From an uncultured Pedobacter sp. (lineage in GTDB: Bacteria > Bacteroidota > Bacteroidia > Sphingobacteriales > Sphingobacteriaceae), in NCBI RefSeq assembly GCF_913776295.1, contig NZ_CAJYOJ010000044.1:1-64000 (forward strand): a stretch of DNA of 64,000 nucleotides, in the 5' to 3' direction. The stretch's first letter is position 1. Each line of letters starts with the position of its first letter. The notes beneath the pieces are model-generated. The model made no database searches and was not told the DNA's origin. It saw only the letters and a program-made list of their open reading frames with translations. Below are positions 27,844 to 36,333 of this stretch, one piece after another. The position numbers were made by a program, and so were the translations under genes.

Positions 27844-28677
27844 ATGATGATAAAAAAAATAAAACTAATGATGGCCTTGGCGATGATCACTTTTGCGGTT
27901 CAGGCACAGCCTTTCCTGCTCAGATCAACTTCCGGAGCCAAACCCTTTCTCATGAATATCTATTATGCTGATGGCGGGAAGGGAGCCTATGTAAAATACC
28001 GTGGGCAGCAGGGAATTCTTCCCTTAAGATTAAAAAAACGAACAGCGCAGGGTAAAACATCAACATTAAATGTGGCCTATGTTTGGGATGAAGTAGTGGA
28101 AGGAAAAGTAACCGGAGTGTATACACTCAGCCAGATAGGCGATCAGATAGCAGCAGCATCATACTTAAGAAATAAAGATCAAAAGCTATTTAAGCTGGAG
28201 CAGGTAAAAAACGAGGAAGATGGTTCTGGAAAAGCAGGTTTTCTGTTGCATGGCGTAATTATATCTTTCTCGCAAGGTATGGATGAAATGCTTAGCTTCA
28301 GTTATCCGGATAAAACTGTTAAAACAGCCCATTTACCTGGTTTTGACAGCCCGGACCCACAGCGTAGAGGCACCATTGCAGATTATAATTTTGACGGTTA
28401 TGATGATGTGGCATTTTCGATCCCGGATGCGGGAATGGGAGTTTACCGTACTTTTACCATTTACCTGTATAACCCGGTATCAAAGCGCTTCGACTTACTT
28501 GCAGAACCAAATGATCCCAGAGCCAAATGTTCCGGATTTTGTGATGTAACATTAGATAAGAAAAATAAGTTGCTTCTTACAGCCTGCAGGGGCGGGGCAA
28601 GCTGGTGGAATAATGTATATCAATATACTTCCAGTAAAGATTTAACCTGGGTAAGTTCCAAAAGAGCTAACAATTAG
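27844..28677 (+). CDS. Exported protein of unknown function (XAC2610-like C-terminal region)
   Basis: A 277-residue protein if started at MMIKKIKLMM (27844), which gives a proper signal peptide ending FAVQAQ. An upstream ATG at 27814 would add ten residues before it. The N-terminal half is beta-rich. The C-terminal half has an FG-GAP-like DYNFDGYDDVAF motif, followed by VYRTFTIYLYNP and a GGASWWNNVYQY closing segment, reminiscent of XAC2610-related proteins. Function unknown. It follows adhesin C by 72 bp in the same direction. Confidence 0.7.
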   Translation: MMIKKIKLMMALAMITFAVQAQPFLLRSTSGAKPFLMNIYYADGGKGAYVKYRGQQGILPLRLKKRTAQGKTSTLNVAYVWDEVVEGKVTGVYTLSQIGDQIAAASYLRNKDQKLFKLEQVKNEEDGSGKAGFLLHGVIISFSQGMDEMLSFSYPDKTVKTAHLPGFDSPDPQRRGTIADYNFDGYDDVAFSIPDAGMGVYRTFTIYLYNPVSKRFDLLAEPNDPRAKCSGFCDVTLDKKNKLLLTACRGGASWWNNVYQYTSSKDLTWVSSKRANN

Positions 28678-28749
28678 TTATCTTGTTCTTGGTATCAAAT
28701 TCATAATTAAGCAAACCTTTTATTGCAAAACCAACCAAAACCAATACCA

Positions 28750-29934
28750 TTGAAAGCCAAAGTATCTTTTCTTGTTTTTATCCTGTTAGCTTTATTCCAT
28801 ACAGTAAGCTATTCGCAAATCGTGCTTCCATTTGAATTGTATGACAGCAAAAGTATTCTGATCAAATTACCTGCTTTGAATGGTAAAGATTCTTTAACTT
28901 TCTTTTTTGATACGGGTGCCTCTACAATCTTACTGGATAATCAGATAGCCGAAAAATTTCATATTAAAGCAGATCTTCAACAAGAAGTTCCCGGAGCAAG
29001 TGGTAGTAAAATGTACCGCTATGCTACAGACCAAAAATTTTTCCTGAACCAATCAACAACAATTGATCACGTGAATTTTGTGCTTGATGATCTTTCAAGG
29101 TTAAATGCCACCCACGGCAGAAAGTTTGATGGTATTATTGGCAATGATATTCTAAGTAGATATTTAACGGTGGTAAATATTACGAAAAGACAAATATTGT
29201 TATATCCCTTTAAAACAGTCTTAGATACCACTAACTATAAGACGATAGATTTCGTGTTTGGTAATGGAATACCTATTCCCCGCTTCTCTATTGATGTTCA
29301 GTTATTGAACGGGGAAACACTTTCCGGAGATATCTTATTCGACAGCGGCGCAGGACTCACACTCTTGTTTAATACTCCTTTCCAGCAAAAAAACAATTTA
29401 TTGGCAAAAGTGGGGAAAACGGTTTTGAGTACGCAAAATAATTTAAGCAATAAGAGCGCTACAACGCTTGCGGCCGTTGCCTCCGTATCTATCGGACCAT
29501 ATACATTCAAGGGTAAACTTCCGGTAAATATATCTTCGGATCAGGCAGGGGTTAGTTCATATAGTGGGTATCTGGGGATCTTAGGAAGCCAGATTATAAA
29601 CCGTTTTGATTTTATTTTAGATTATGCTTCCAAAAAACTTTACCTGAAGCCAAATTTTTTATATCAACAGGATTTTACTACAGCTGTTCCGCCATTTAAG
29701 ATCATCTTACAAGGGGGGAAGGTAATGATAGATGATATCATCGGGCAATCTGCAGCCTATCGTTGTGGTCTTCGTAAAGGCCAGGTTATTTTATCCATCA
29801 ATAAAGTGAAGTCGGCAGACCTACAGGTTTATCGGCAAATGTTGTTGAATGAAAACGAAAATATAGAGGTAGGCTATGTTGACAGTGGTGGCAGAGCCAA
29901 ACAATGTGTATTCAGGATAGAGAAATTACGATAG
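28750..29934 (+). CDS. Secreted retropepsin-like aspartyl protease with PDZ domain
   Basis: A 394-residue protein. It has two aspartyl-protease half-sites, FFFDTGAS (near residue 55) and ILFDSGAGL (near 195), each with the following hydrophobic strand, then a C-terminal PDZ-like domain (~310-390, IDDIIGQSAAYRCGLRKGQVILSINK). No ATG precedes the signal peptide. A TTG at 28750 gives a classical signal sequence (L/M-KAKVSFLVFILLALF); a TTG at 28723 is the alternative. Bacteroidota commonly encode such aspartyl protease-PDZ proteins in the periplasm. The substrate is unknown. Confidence 0.85.
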   Translation: MKAKVSFLVFILLALFHTVSYSQIVLPFELYDSKSILIKLPALNGKDSLTFFFDTGASTILLDNQIAEKFHIKADLQQEVPGASGSKMYRYATDQKFFLNQSTTIDHVNFVLDDLSRLNATHGRKFDGIIGNDILSRYLTVVNITKRQILLYPFKTVLDTTNYKTIDFVFGNGIPIPRFSIDVQLLNGETLSGDILFDSGAGLTLLFNTPFQQKNNLLAKVGKTVLSTQNNLSNKSATTLAAVASVSIGPYTFKGKLPVNISSDQAGVSSYSGYLGILGSQIINRFDFILDYASKKLYLKPNFLYQQDFTTAVPPFKIILQGGKVMIDDIIGQSAAYRCGLRKGQVILSINKVKSADLQVYRQMLLNENENIEVGYVDSGGRAKQCVFRIEKLR

Positions 29935-30026
29935 TTATTCTATTTAATAAAAATAAAATTGTGGAACAAAATATTTAAATTTTCTTATTAACCGACACGT
30001 GATGTTAAACAGTCAGCAAAAACTGA

Positions 30027-31334
30027 TCAATCTGCAGTTGTAAATTCGATCAGATAGGGTTTAAGTGGCATTCCATTTTCATTGCGGAAACCGCTTCCTA
30101 CCAGCAGCTGGTATCTGGTATTGGGTTTTAATTCTACATTAAAGGAGGCCGAATACCCATCTTCAGAAAAGCCTGTAAATTCTTTGATCTTCAATACATG
30201 TGTTTCTCCTAAGGGTCCAAATTCAAAATTCCGGTATCTTTTATCCATTTTGGAAGAAAATTTGATGGTTATCTGTGTTAAATCCGGATTCACTTTTTTG
30301 TTTCCGTTTTTAAATTCTTTAATGCCCACAACCGTCGGCCGACTGTTATCGTATTCCCGGTAAAATTTCGATACTGGTTTGTTAAAATAACGGGAGTGAT
30401 CAACAAAACGATATAAAGCCGATGGATTATTGTAATCCAGGTTAATCATTTCATCAATGGCCCGTTTTTTATCTTTAGTGTTTTTATAATATTGTTTACA
30501 GATTTCATACCCAACATAGTAGCCCAGATCGCGCATTTTAAATTCATTTTCCGCATTACTGTACAACCAGAATCCGGTATCTTCAAAAAACATTTGTCGG
30601 GTAAATACGCTTCGTATATTTTCGAAATGCTGCTCTCCAAAATGAATGGCCGGCGAAGGTGATGGCTTCCCTGTAACCGTAACCGCTACAAATTCTGCTA
30701 CACCTTCAATAACACATTGGGAGAGGAGATTATAGCCAATACTGCTTTTCTGCTGGGTATGCACGTATTCATGTACATTTAAGAATACGGTACCGTTTAT
30801 CGGATTGCTCTTAAAAAAAGTTTTCAGGTGCGATAGCGCTTTCGGAAATTCAGAAGAAACGGTATTTTCATCCGCCAGGGCGAGTTCACTGCCGATCAGC
30901 ACGTTTCCATCCAATGTTGTTCCATTGGTGCGTAAGGCGCCAACCGTAAAGTAAATATGGGCAGGTTTAAGCTTGCTGTAAATTCTGGCCAATTTATCTA
31001 CTTCTGTGGCAATGCTATCTGCAAACTCATCTGCACGTAGGGTGTTGGCCCTTATCGAATGCCAAAAAAGCGGATAATGATAAATGGCATCTAAATAAGA
31101 TTTAGCGGTGTATTCTCTCGCTTGCATGATCGATTTTAAGCCATCAGTACCTTTATCAATGAACAAATCGTTAAGGTAACCTATGTGCAAAGTACTATCA
31201 TTGGTCTCCTTAATCTTATCGTACGCCGTCCAAAAGTTTTTAATATCAGAGGTAATAATACGCTGTTGCAGATTCTGGGCATTTGCCCTGAAGAGAAACA
31301 GGGAAAGAAGGAATAGTAGGGAAGATGGTTTCAA
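30027..31334 (-). CDS. Exported HExxH metalloprotease-like protein (DUF2268-like) with C-terminal Ig-like domain
   Basis: A 435-residue protein with a signal peptide at 1-19 (ending FRANAQ). The zinc-binding motif HEYVH is at 188-192 and downstream glutamates are in VIEGVAEF (210-214), the layout of gluzincin-type predicted proteases related to DUF2268. Residues ~335-435 form a beta-sandwich resembling SbsA Ig-like domains (ITIKFSSKMDKRY ... LKPNTRYQLLVGSGFRNENG). It probably acts in the periplasm or outside the cell. It is convergent with the aspartyl protease gene. Confidence 0.75.
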   Translation of the reverse strand: MKPSSLLFLLSLFLFRANAQNLQQRIITSDIKNFWTAYDKIKETNDSTLHIGYLNDLFIDKGTDGLKSIMQAREYTAKSYLDAIYHYPLFWHSIRANTLRADEFADSIATEVDKLARIYSKLKPAHIYFTVGALRTNGTTLDGNVLIGSELALADENTVSSEFPKALSHLKTFFKSNPINGTVFLNVHEYVHTQQKSSIGYNLLSQCVIEGVAEFVAVTVTGKPSPSPAIHFGEQHFENIRSVFTRQMFFEDTGFWLYSNAENEFKMRDLGYYVGYEICKQYYKNTKDKKRAIDEMINLDYNNPSALYRFVDHSRYFNKPVSKFYREYDNSRPTVVGIKEFKNGNKKVNPDLTQITIKFSSKMDKRYRNFEFGPLGETHVLKIKEFTGFSEDGYSASFNVELKPNTRYQLLVGSGFRNENGMPLKPYLIEFTTAD

Positions 31335-31487
31335 CTGAGCTGTTTTTTAATGATTACAATAAAATTTGAAATAAACATAAGCAATTTTAAACAATCTTCC
31401 GACTAATAACGTTACAGGAAAATCTATGTCAAACCATTGCTGGCCATCAGGCAAAATCGAATAATCAATAACAGAAGCTTTTGCAGG

Positions 31488-32642
31488 TTATTTTTCGCTT
31501 ATTTTTCCAAAATCGACAATCTCTTTCTCTTTAGGCAATTCATTATGGTGTAGATCATCCAAACCCTTTTGGCTGCCCGATCGGTAATGGTCAATTACAT
31601 AAGGAATACCTTCTCCGGAAAGTAGTTTAGCGGAGGTGGTTACCTCAAAATGCAGATGTGGTTCCCGTGCATCTCCTGAATTGCCAATGTTGCCCAATAG
31701 TTGCCCTTTGCTTACATGGTCTCCTTTTTTAACACGCACAGTACCCGGCTTCATGTGCATATAATGGGCGTAGTGTCCGTCACCAAGATCAATGACGATA
31801 TGGTTGCCCGGCAGTTTTTCAAAGGTTAGTGGCACTGCCGGGTGGAAGGCTTTTCCATGACCAGGAATGTTATCTGGTAATCCGTCTGTAGCAGTGATCA
31901 CCGTGCCATCGGCCACTGCAAAGATTTCTTCCCCATAACAGAAATATGAACGTACATTTGCTGCATCGCCAGAAAAAGACACGCTGTCTTTAACCTTTTT
32001 CCAGTCAATAGCGAAACGTCTTGAATTTACTGCTCGTCCGCCAAGAACGATGTTCCCCCGCCAATGGTGATTATCAATGCTATTGCCGGGACCATCAGCA
32101 GCAATCCAATCTGAACCTGACACAGGAGCATGAAGCGTTTGAAGTTTAGAGGTATGTGTATTTATTGCCGCTCCATCTAAAGAATCAGTCGAGGTAATGA
32201 TCCGATGTATGATATGATTGGGAAATGGTATCTTTTTGCTCGTTTTTGCCTCTATATATACGACTGCACTCTGCCCGGCTTCAATACTTAGTGCATCTTT
32301 TGTATTGTCGCTACCTAAAATTTTCACCATGGTTTTCAGTTCCGGTGAATCAAAAGACAGGAGCGGAACGTTGCTTTTTCGGTCTCCGTCAAGAAATTCC
32401 ATCCGTTGTAAACGAATGGGTGATGCACTGAAGTTAGTGAGATAAAGTTCATAGATCAGGAAAAAATCTGATCCGTTCGGAAAAGCAGTAGGGCCAAAAG
32501 GGACACGCATTTCCAATTGCAGGGGAAATGAAAAAGGCTGAGCTGTGCGCTTCGACGCCGAATCTTGTGCGCTTAAAGGACTCAAAAAAACAAAATGGAG
32601 TAACCCAATTAAATAGATTATTCTTAGACCAATACTTTGCAT
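31488..32642 (-). CDS. Exported M23 family metallopeptidase
   Basis: A 384-residue protein with a signal peptide at 1-25 (ending LSPLSAQ), an N-terminal beta domain (~40-180) and a C-terminal LytM/M23 domain (~230-370). The zinc ligands are in GNHIVIDLGDGHYAHYMHM and PHLHFEV. M23 enzymes cleave peptidoglycan cross-bridges. Because many Bacteroidota M23 proteins of this layout sit in surface-hydrolase clusters, a role outside cell-wall turnover is possible. It lies between two other exported hydrolase genes on the same strand with 100-150 bp gaps. Confidence 0.9.
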   Translation of the reverse strand: MQSIGLRIIYLIGLLHFVFLSPLSAQDSASKRTAQPFSFPLQLEMRVPFGPTAFPNGSDFFLIYELYLTNFSASPIRLQRMEFLDGDRKSNVPLLSFDSPELKTMVKILGSDNTKDALSIEAGQSAVVYIEAKTSKKIPFPNHIIHRIITSTDSLDGAAINTHTSKLQTLHAPVSGSDWIAADGPGNSIDNHHWRGNIVLGGRAVNSRRFAIDWKKVKDSVSFSGDAANVRSYFCYGEEIFAVADGTVITATDGLPDNIPGHGKAFHPAVPLTFEKLPGNHIVIDLGDGHYAHYMHMKPGTVRVKKGDHVSKGQLLGNIGNSGDAREPHLHFEVTTSAKLLSGEGIPYVIDHYRSGSQKGLDDLHHNELPKEKEIVDFGKISEK

Positions 32643-32739
32643 GCGATAATATTTCTCTGTTAGATGTGGCTTGATGGATTTAGGTTACATGATGATATTG
32701 ATAATAAATTAAATGATGTAAGATTAACACGTCATCAGT

Positions 32740-34152
32740 TCAATTCTCGTTTTTCCTGAAAGCGGTTCCTATCACTTTGCCATACTCCAGCATTTCGAGT
32801 TTTACCTCCTGGTTGGGCAATTCGGTAAATCTAAGTACGCCATCTGCACCGCCCTGTCTGATGCCCTGAAATTGATTTTCAGCGATGGGGAAAAAACGCA
32901 TGTCCCATTTAATCTTATTGGTGTTATGAACCAGATGGCCTTCCAGATAGCTAATGAGCTGTGCTTCGCCATCATCTTTATTGATATAAGTACCTGCGTA
33001 CTTTGCAATCTGAGCATCAGGCAATGTGATTTTTTTAGGGTATTCTATCTCAATTTTGCGATGGTCCAAAATCTGGTTAATCGTCTCGAAGGGGTAAGCG
33101 CCCATTTTGAAATTCTGCAGGGTAATAATCGTCCTGTCTTTATTTACATGATGGTAAATAAAAGATGCATAACCATCCCAACTGCCGGTATGGCCATATG
33201 AAAGATTCTTTTTCCCTCCGGAAAGTTCAAGCCCGAAACCGTAGGGAATATTTTTTCCTTTTGAGGTTTTGGTCACTTCTGTCATCAGTTCAAATTCTCC
33301 AGGCGTGAAGAATGTATTAGATTTTAATGCCTTTTCCCATTTATACAGGTCGGAGATGGTGGAATTGACCTTTGCACTTCCTACTATGCCGTCCAGGTAG
33401 TAAACCACACTATCGCCATAGTTAGGGTTTTCAGAAGTGATTTTATCAAACGATTGGCGCTTCCAGACATAGCCGGTAGCATAATTTTGTATCCTTTCAG
33501 GATTTAGTCTTCGGTTATAAACAAATGTCGACTTCATTTTTAGCGGGCTAAAGATGTTATCCTTAAGGTAAACTGCGTAAGTTTTGCCCGAAATCCGCTC
33601 AATGATACTGGCCAGAAGCGCATAGTTTGTATTGTTGTATCTGTGTAGGCTGCCCGGTTTAAAACTCAACGTATCCTTCCGGGCGGCATAAAATCCGATC
33701 AGATCTTTGTTGGTGGCGATTTTTCTGTGGTCCCATCCTCTGGCCATATCCCCGATATATTCAGGCAGTCCGCTGGTGTGCCTGAGCAGATGATATATGG
33801 TCACATCGTGCCATCGTTGAAGTTCAGGGATGTATTTGTCTATCGCATCATCATATTGCAGCAAACCTTGCCGGTGCAGCAATACAATGGCTGCCGCCGT
33901 AAACTGCTTAGAGCAGGAGCCCAGCTCGTATATCGTATTTTTATTGGTGGGATACCTGGATAAAGTATCACGGAAACCATAACCTTTTTCCAGCAATACT
34001 TTGCCTTTTTCGGCTACCAGTACAGAACCGTTAAACTGGTTTTGATTATACATTACGGTAAACACGCTATCTAAGCTGGCACGGGAGGCCTTCTGGGCAT
34101 AAATATTAGTGGAGATAAGCAATAGAAGTGCAGTAATTCCGGTTTTATTCAT
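32740..34152 (-). CDS. Serine hydrolase, beta-lactamase class C / penicillin-binding-protein-like
   Basis: A 470-residue protein from MNKTGITALL (34152). The longer in-frame start lacks a signal peptide at its N-terminus. Signal peptide 1-19. Class C motifs are complete: SxxK as S79-C-S-K82, YxN as Y172-N-N174, and HTG at 321-323 in place of KTG. The C-terminal ~100 residues form a separate beta domain (DUF3471-like position). Such proteins are usually D-amino-acid or ester hydrolases rather than resistance enzymes. Confidence 0.9.
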   Translation of the reverse strand: MNKTGITALLLLISTNIYAQKASRASLDSVFTVMYNQNQFNGSVLVAEKGKVLLEKGYGFRDTLSRYPTNKNTIYELGSCSKQFTAAAIVLLHRQGLLQYDDAIDKYIPELQRWHDVTIYHLLRHTSGLPEYIGDMARGWDHRKIATNKDLIGFYAARKDTLSFKPGSLHRYNNTNYALLASIIERISGKTYAVYLKDNIFSPLKMKSTFVYNRRLNPERIQNYATGYVWKRQSFDKITSENPNYGDSVVYYLDGIVGSAKVNSTISDLYKWEKALKSNTFFTPGEFELMTEVTKTSKGKNIPYGFGLELSGGKKNLSYGHTGSWDGYASFIYHHVNKDRTIITLQNFKMGAYPFETINQILDHRKIEIEYPKKITLPDAQIAKYAGTYINKDDGEAQLISYLEGHLVHNTNKIKWDMRFFPIAENQFQGIRQGGADGVLRFTELPNQEVKLEMLEYGKVIGTAFRKNEN

Positions 34153-34282
34153 CAATATTATATTTAAAAGTAAGACGCCGGATTTACAAATGTGTTGCAT
34201 CTGGCACGAGATCTTTACCTATACTTTTAAAGTAATAATAGTGGATTCAAAATACACCCCGCATTTATTTTACCGTATTGTG

Positions 34283-35722
34283 CTAGTTGTTTTTATGCGC
34301 TGATAATGATTTAAGTTTTGTTACCGCTTCATTTCTGCTATTGATCTCCATTTTCATGAAGATATTTCTCATATGGTATTTCACCGTATTTACCGAAATA
34401 AAAATCTGCTCCGCGATCTCCGGATTAGACATCCCTTGCGCAAGAAAATGTAATATTTCTAATTCCCGGTCTGTAAGATCGTATGTATCCCGAAGGCTTT
34501 GCAAATCAAGTTCTTTTGGATCTGCCTTTTCCGCCAGATGTTCCTGTATTTTTTGCCTGAAATAGCGGTTTTCATTGAGTACCAGGCTGGCACGCTGGAT
34601 CATACTATAAAGAAATACGATCATTTCAGTTACACAACTGACCTTTAGCTGACCTGAAAAAATTTGGATGCTCGGTAGACCGACTTGTCTGAAAACATAA
34701 TATTCTATGGCGAAAAATAAATAGATGGAATACGCAAATACATAAGTTTTGGCATTCTCATTATGTTTAAACTTAATTAAGGCAATAAGCCAATAACTGG
34801 TTAGCATAGCCAGGGCAATACATTCGGCCATGATATAAAATAACATATTGCCGTTTTTGACGTATAGTAACCAGGCCAAACCACTACAAATTACAGCCAG
34901 GATGACGACCAACCGCATCTTTCTGAAAATTTCAGGAGCCTTTATAAAATGTTGAGAAAAGAAAAACCCGGCAACAAAAGCACCAATGTGGAGTGGAATA
35001 TCAGCATAGTTTAAGAGATAGGGGTCATTGCTGAAAAACGTTAACAGGCCATCAGAACAGGCAATAGAGGTGACAATACAAGCCTGAAAGAGTCCGTAAT
35101 AAGCAAATACCCGCTCGCGAAAAAAGATAAAAAACAGGGCATTTACGATAAATATAACGGTAGCAAGTCCGTAAAACATGCCTAAACTGAAATTTCCTTT
35201 TACTTCAAACCGTCTGAATTGATATTCCTCCATTAATTCAACAGGAAAATAGGCGGCCTTTTTAAAAGAGGTAACCAGGTAATAGGCATCTGCCCCGCCA
35301 TTTACCCTGAAACGCGGATATCCCCAGGGGGTGATGTCGCTATGGTAGTCGTTTCCCGCACTATCAATTGGATAGAGGCTGTTTTGATCCAACTTACATA
35401 ATTGGATACTCGACAGGTGTTCTGTCGGGAAATATAAGATCAGTTTTTGATGCCCGTTGGTTTTGATATTTGGACGGATCCTGAAAAGATAATAACCATC
35501 ACGGTGGGCCTGAGCTTCAGTTGCATAAGGCTTAAAATGTAGCGTATTCAGTGCTAAGGGCCATACCATTTGAGGTAATCTGGCATATTCAATACGACAA
35601 GGCAGTTCAGCTTTTCCCTTCTCAGCTAAAGAAAGGAAAAGCAGCAAAAAGAGGAGACGATACAAGGATAAACTAATTTTGACAAACTTATCAAAAAAAT
35701 TACAAAGCTTAAAACCAGACAC
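34283..35722 (-). CDS. Membrane-bound 7TM sensor with LuxR-type DNA-binding domain
   Basis: A 479-residue protein. A signal or anchor segment (~20-38) is followed by an extracytoplasmic beta domain like 7TMR-DISMED2 (~40-175), then seven hydrophobic segments (~180-385), a short coiled stretch, and a LuxR/GerE helix-turn-helix at the C-terminus (DLTDRELEILHFLAQGMSNPEIA ... SVNTVKYHMRNIFMKM, ~410-475). It would sense an envelope signal and bind DNA directly from the membrane. The annotated start is GTG; a TTG at 35665 would begin just before the hydrophobic segment. It is divergent from giant adhesin A, whose promoter it may control. Confidence 0.85.
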   Translation of the reverse strand: MSGFKLCNFFDKFVKISLSLYRLLFLLLFLSLAEKGKAELPCRIEYARLPQMVWPLALNTLHFKPYATEAQAHRDGYYLFRIRPNIKTNGHQKLILYFPTEHLSSIQLCKLDQNSLYPIDSAGNDYHSDITPWGYPRFRVNGGADAYYLVTSFKKAAYFPVELMEEYQFRRFEVKGNFSLGMFYGLATVIFIVNALFFIFFRERVFAYYGLFQACIVTSIACSDGLLTFFSNDPYLLNYADIPLHIGAFVAGFFFSQHFIKAPEIFRKMRLVVILAVICSGLAWLLYVKNGNMLFYIMAECIALAMLTSYWLIALIKFKHNENAKTYVFAYSIYLFFAIEYYVFRQVGLPSIQIFSGQLKVSCVTEMIVFLYSMIQRASLVLNENRYFRQKIQEHLAEKADPKELDLQSLRDTYDLTDRELEILHFLAQGMSNPEIAEQIFISVNTVKYHMRNIFMKMEINSRNEAVTKLKSLSAHKNN

Positions 35723-36242
35723 TTTTTTTGACGCTTTGAAAGTATATACTCATCAGTACTATCGTGCGTAATAGCTTGTTTGAATGGTCATTCGAGGCTC
35801 AGACCTGTCAATTGATATGATAAATGTCAAAAGATATTTTACAACGCATGGTATGGCTTTGCCTCTAGCGAAAAGCTATGGGCCTAACCAATGTCGTGGC
35901 AAAGGAACACCAGTTTGTGATACAGGTTCAGTTGAAAGCCGTTTTGCTAAAACCGGCATGGTAGCACCATCAATCAATCGGTAAAAGAGATCATACCTTT
36001 GGCGAGTTTTAGGCCTGGCTTCCGAATAAGATGGAATAGATTTTCTACTCCATAACTGAACAGTTTAAATACGGACATGATGCAAAATCAACCCTGATTT
36101 TAGCGGATGAGGATGGTCAATCAAGGCTCGCAAAAAAAAAATCATTTTGAGCGGTAAAATGGCGCCTGTGGTACACGTGCCGTTAAGCTACCCCCCCACT
36201 GGATAGGCCTAAATCTCAATTTAGCGCTTTTTTTAAGTAGAA
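35723..36242. other. Intergenic region with decayed-looking sequence and homopolymer tracts
   Basis: A 66-codon frame (35784-35984) and short frames around 35896-36150 show no recognisable family. Open stretches shift between frames, which is compatible with a decayed gene but not proven. There is a run of 10 A (36132-36141) and of 7 C (36191-36197). The latter lies ~50 bp upstream of the promoter element of adhesin A. Confidence 0.35.
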
Positions 36243-36312
36243 CTACCCGGGGTGGGTAGGTAAAACTATACCATCAGGGTGGGAAAACGCAAGCTAAGGC
36301 CAGCTAGTTTTG
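36243..36312 (+). promoter_or_regulatory. Promoter and GGGTGGG operator of giant adhesin A
   Basis: CTACCCGGGGTGGGT (36243-36257), AAAACTATACC and a second GGGTGGG (about 36277-36283) are followed by -7 box TAGTTTTG (36305-36312), 21 bases before the ATG. The same ordered motifs occur upstream of adhesin B at 49554-49623. The -33 TTTG is replaced by GTGGG sequence, suggesting dependence on an activator. Confidence 0.7.
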
Positions 36313-36333
36313 CAGTACCAAACAAAAAGAATA

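Noticed and set aside
35784..35984. 66-codon frame as a real gene
   Set aside because: No recognisable motif, no promoter or leader, and neighbouring frames look equally open; kept only as unexplained sequence.
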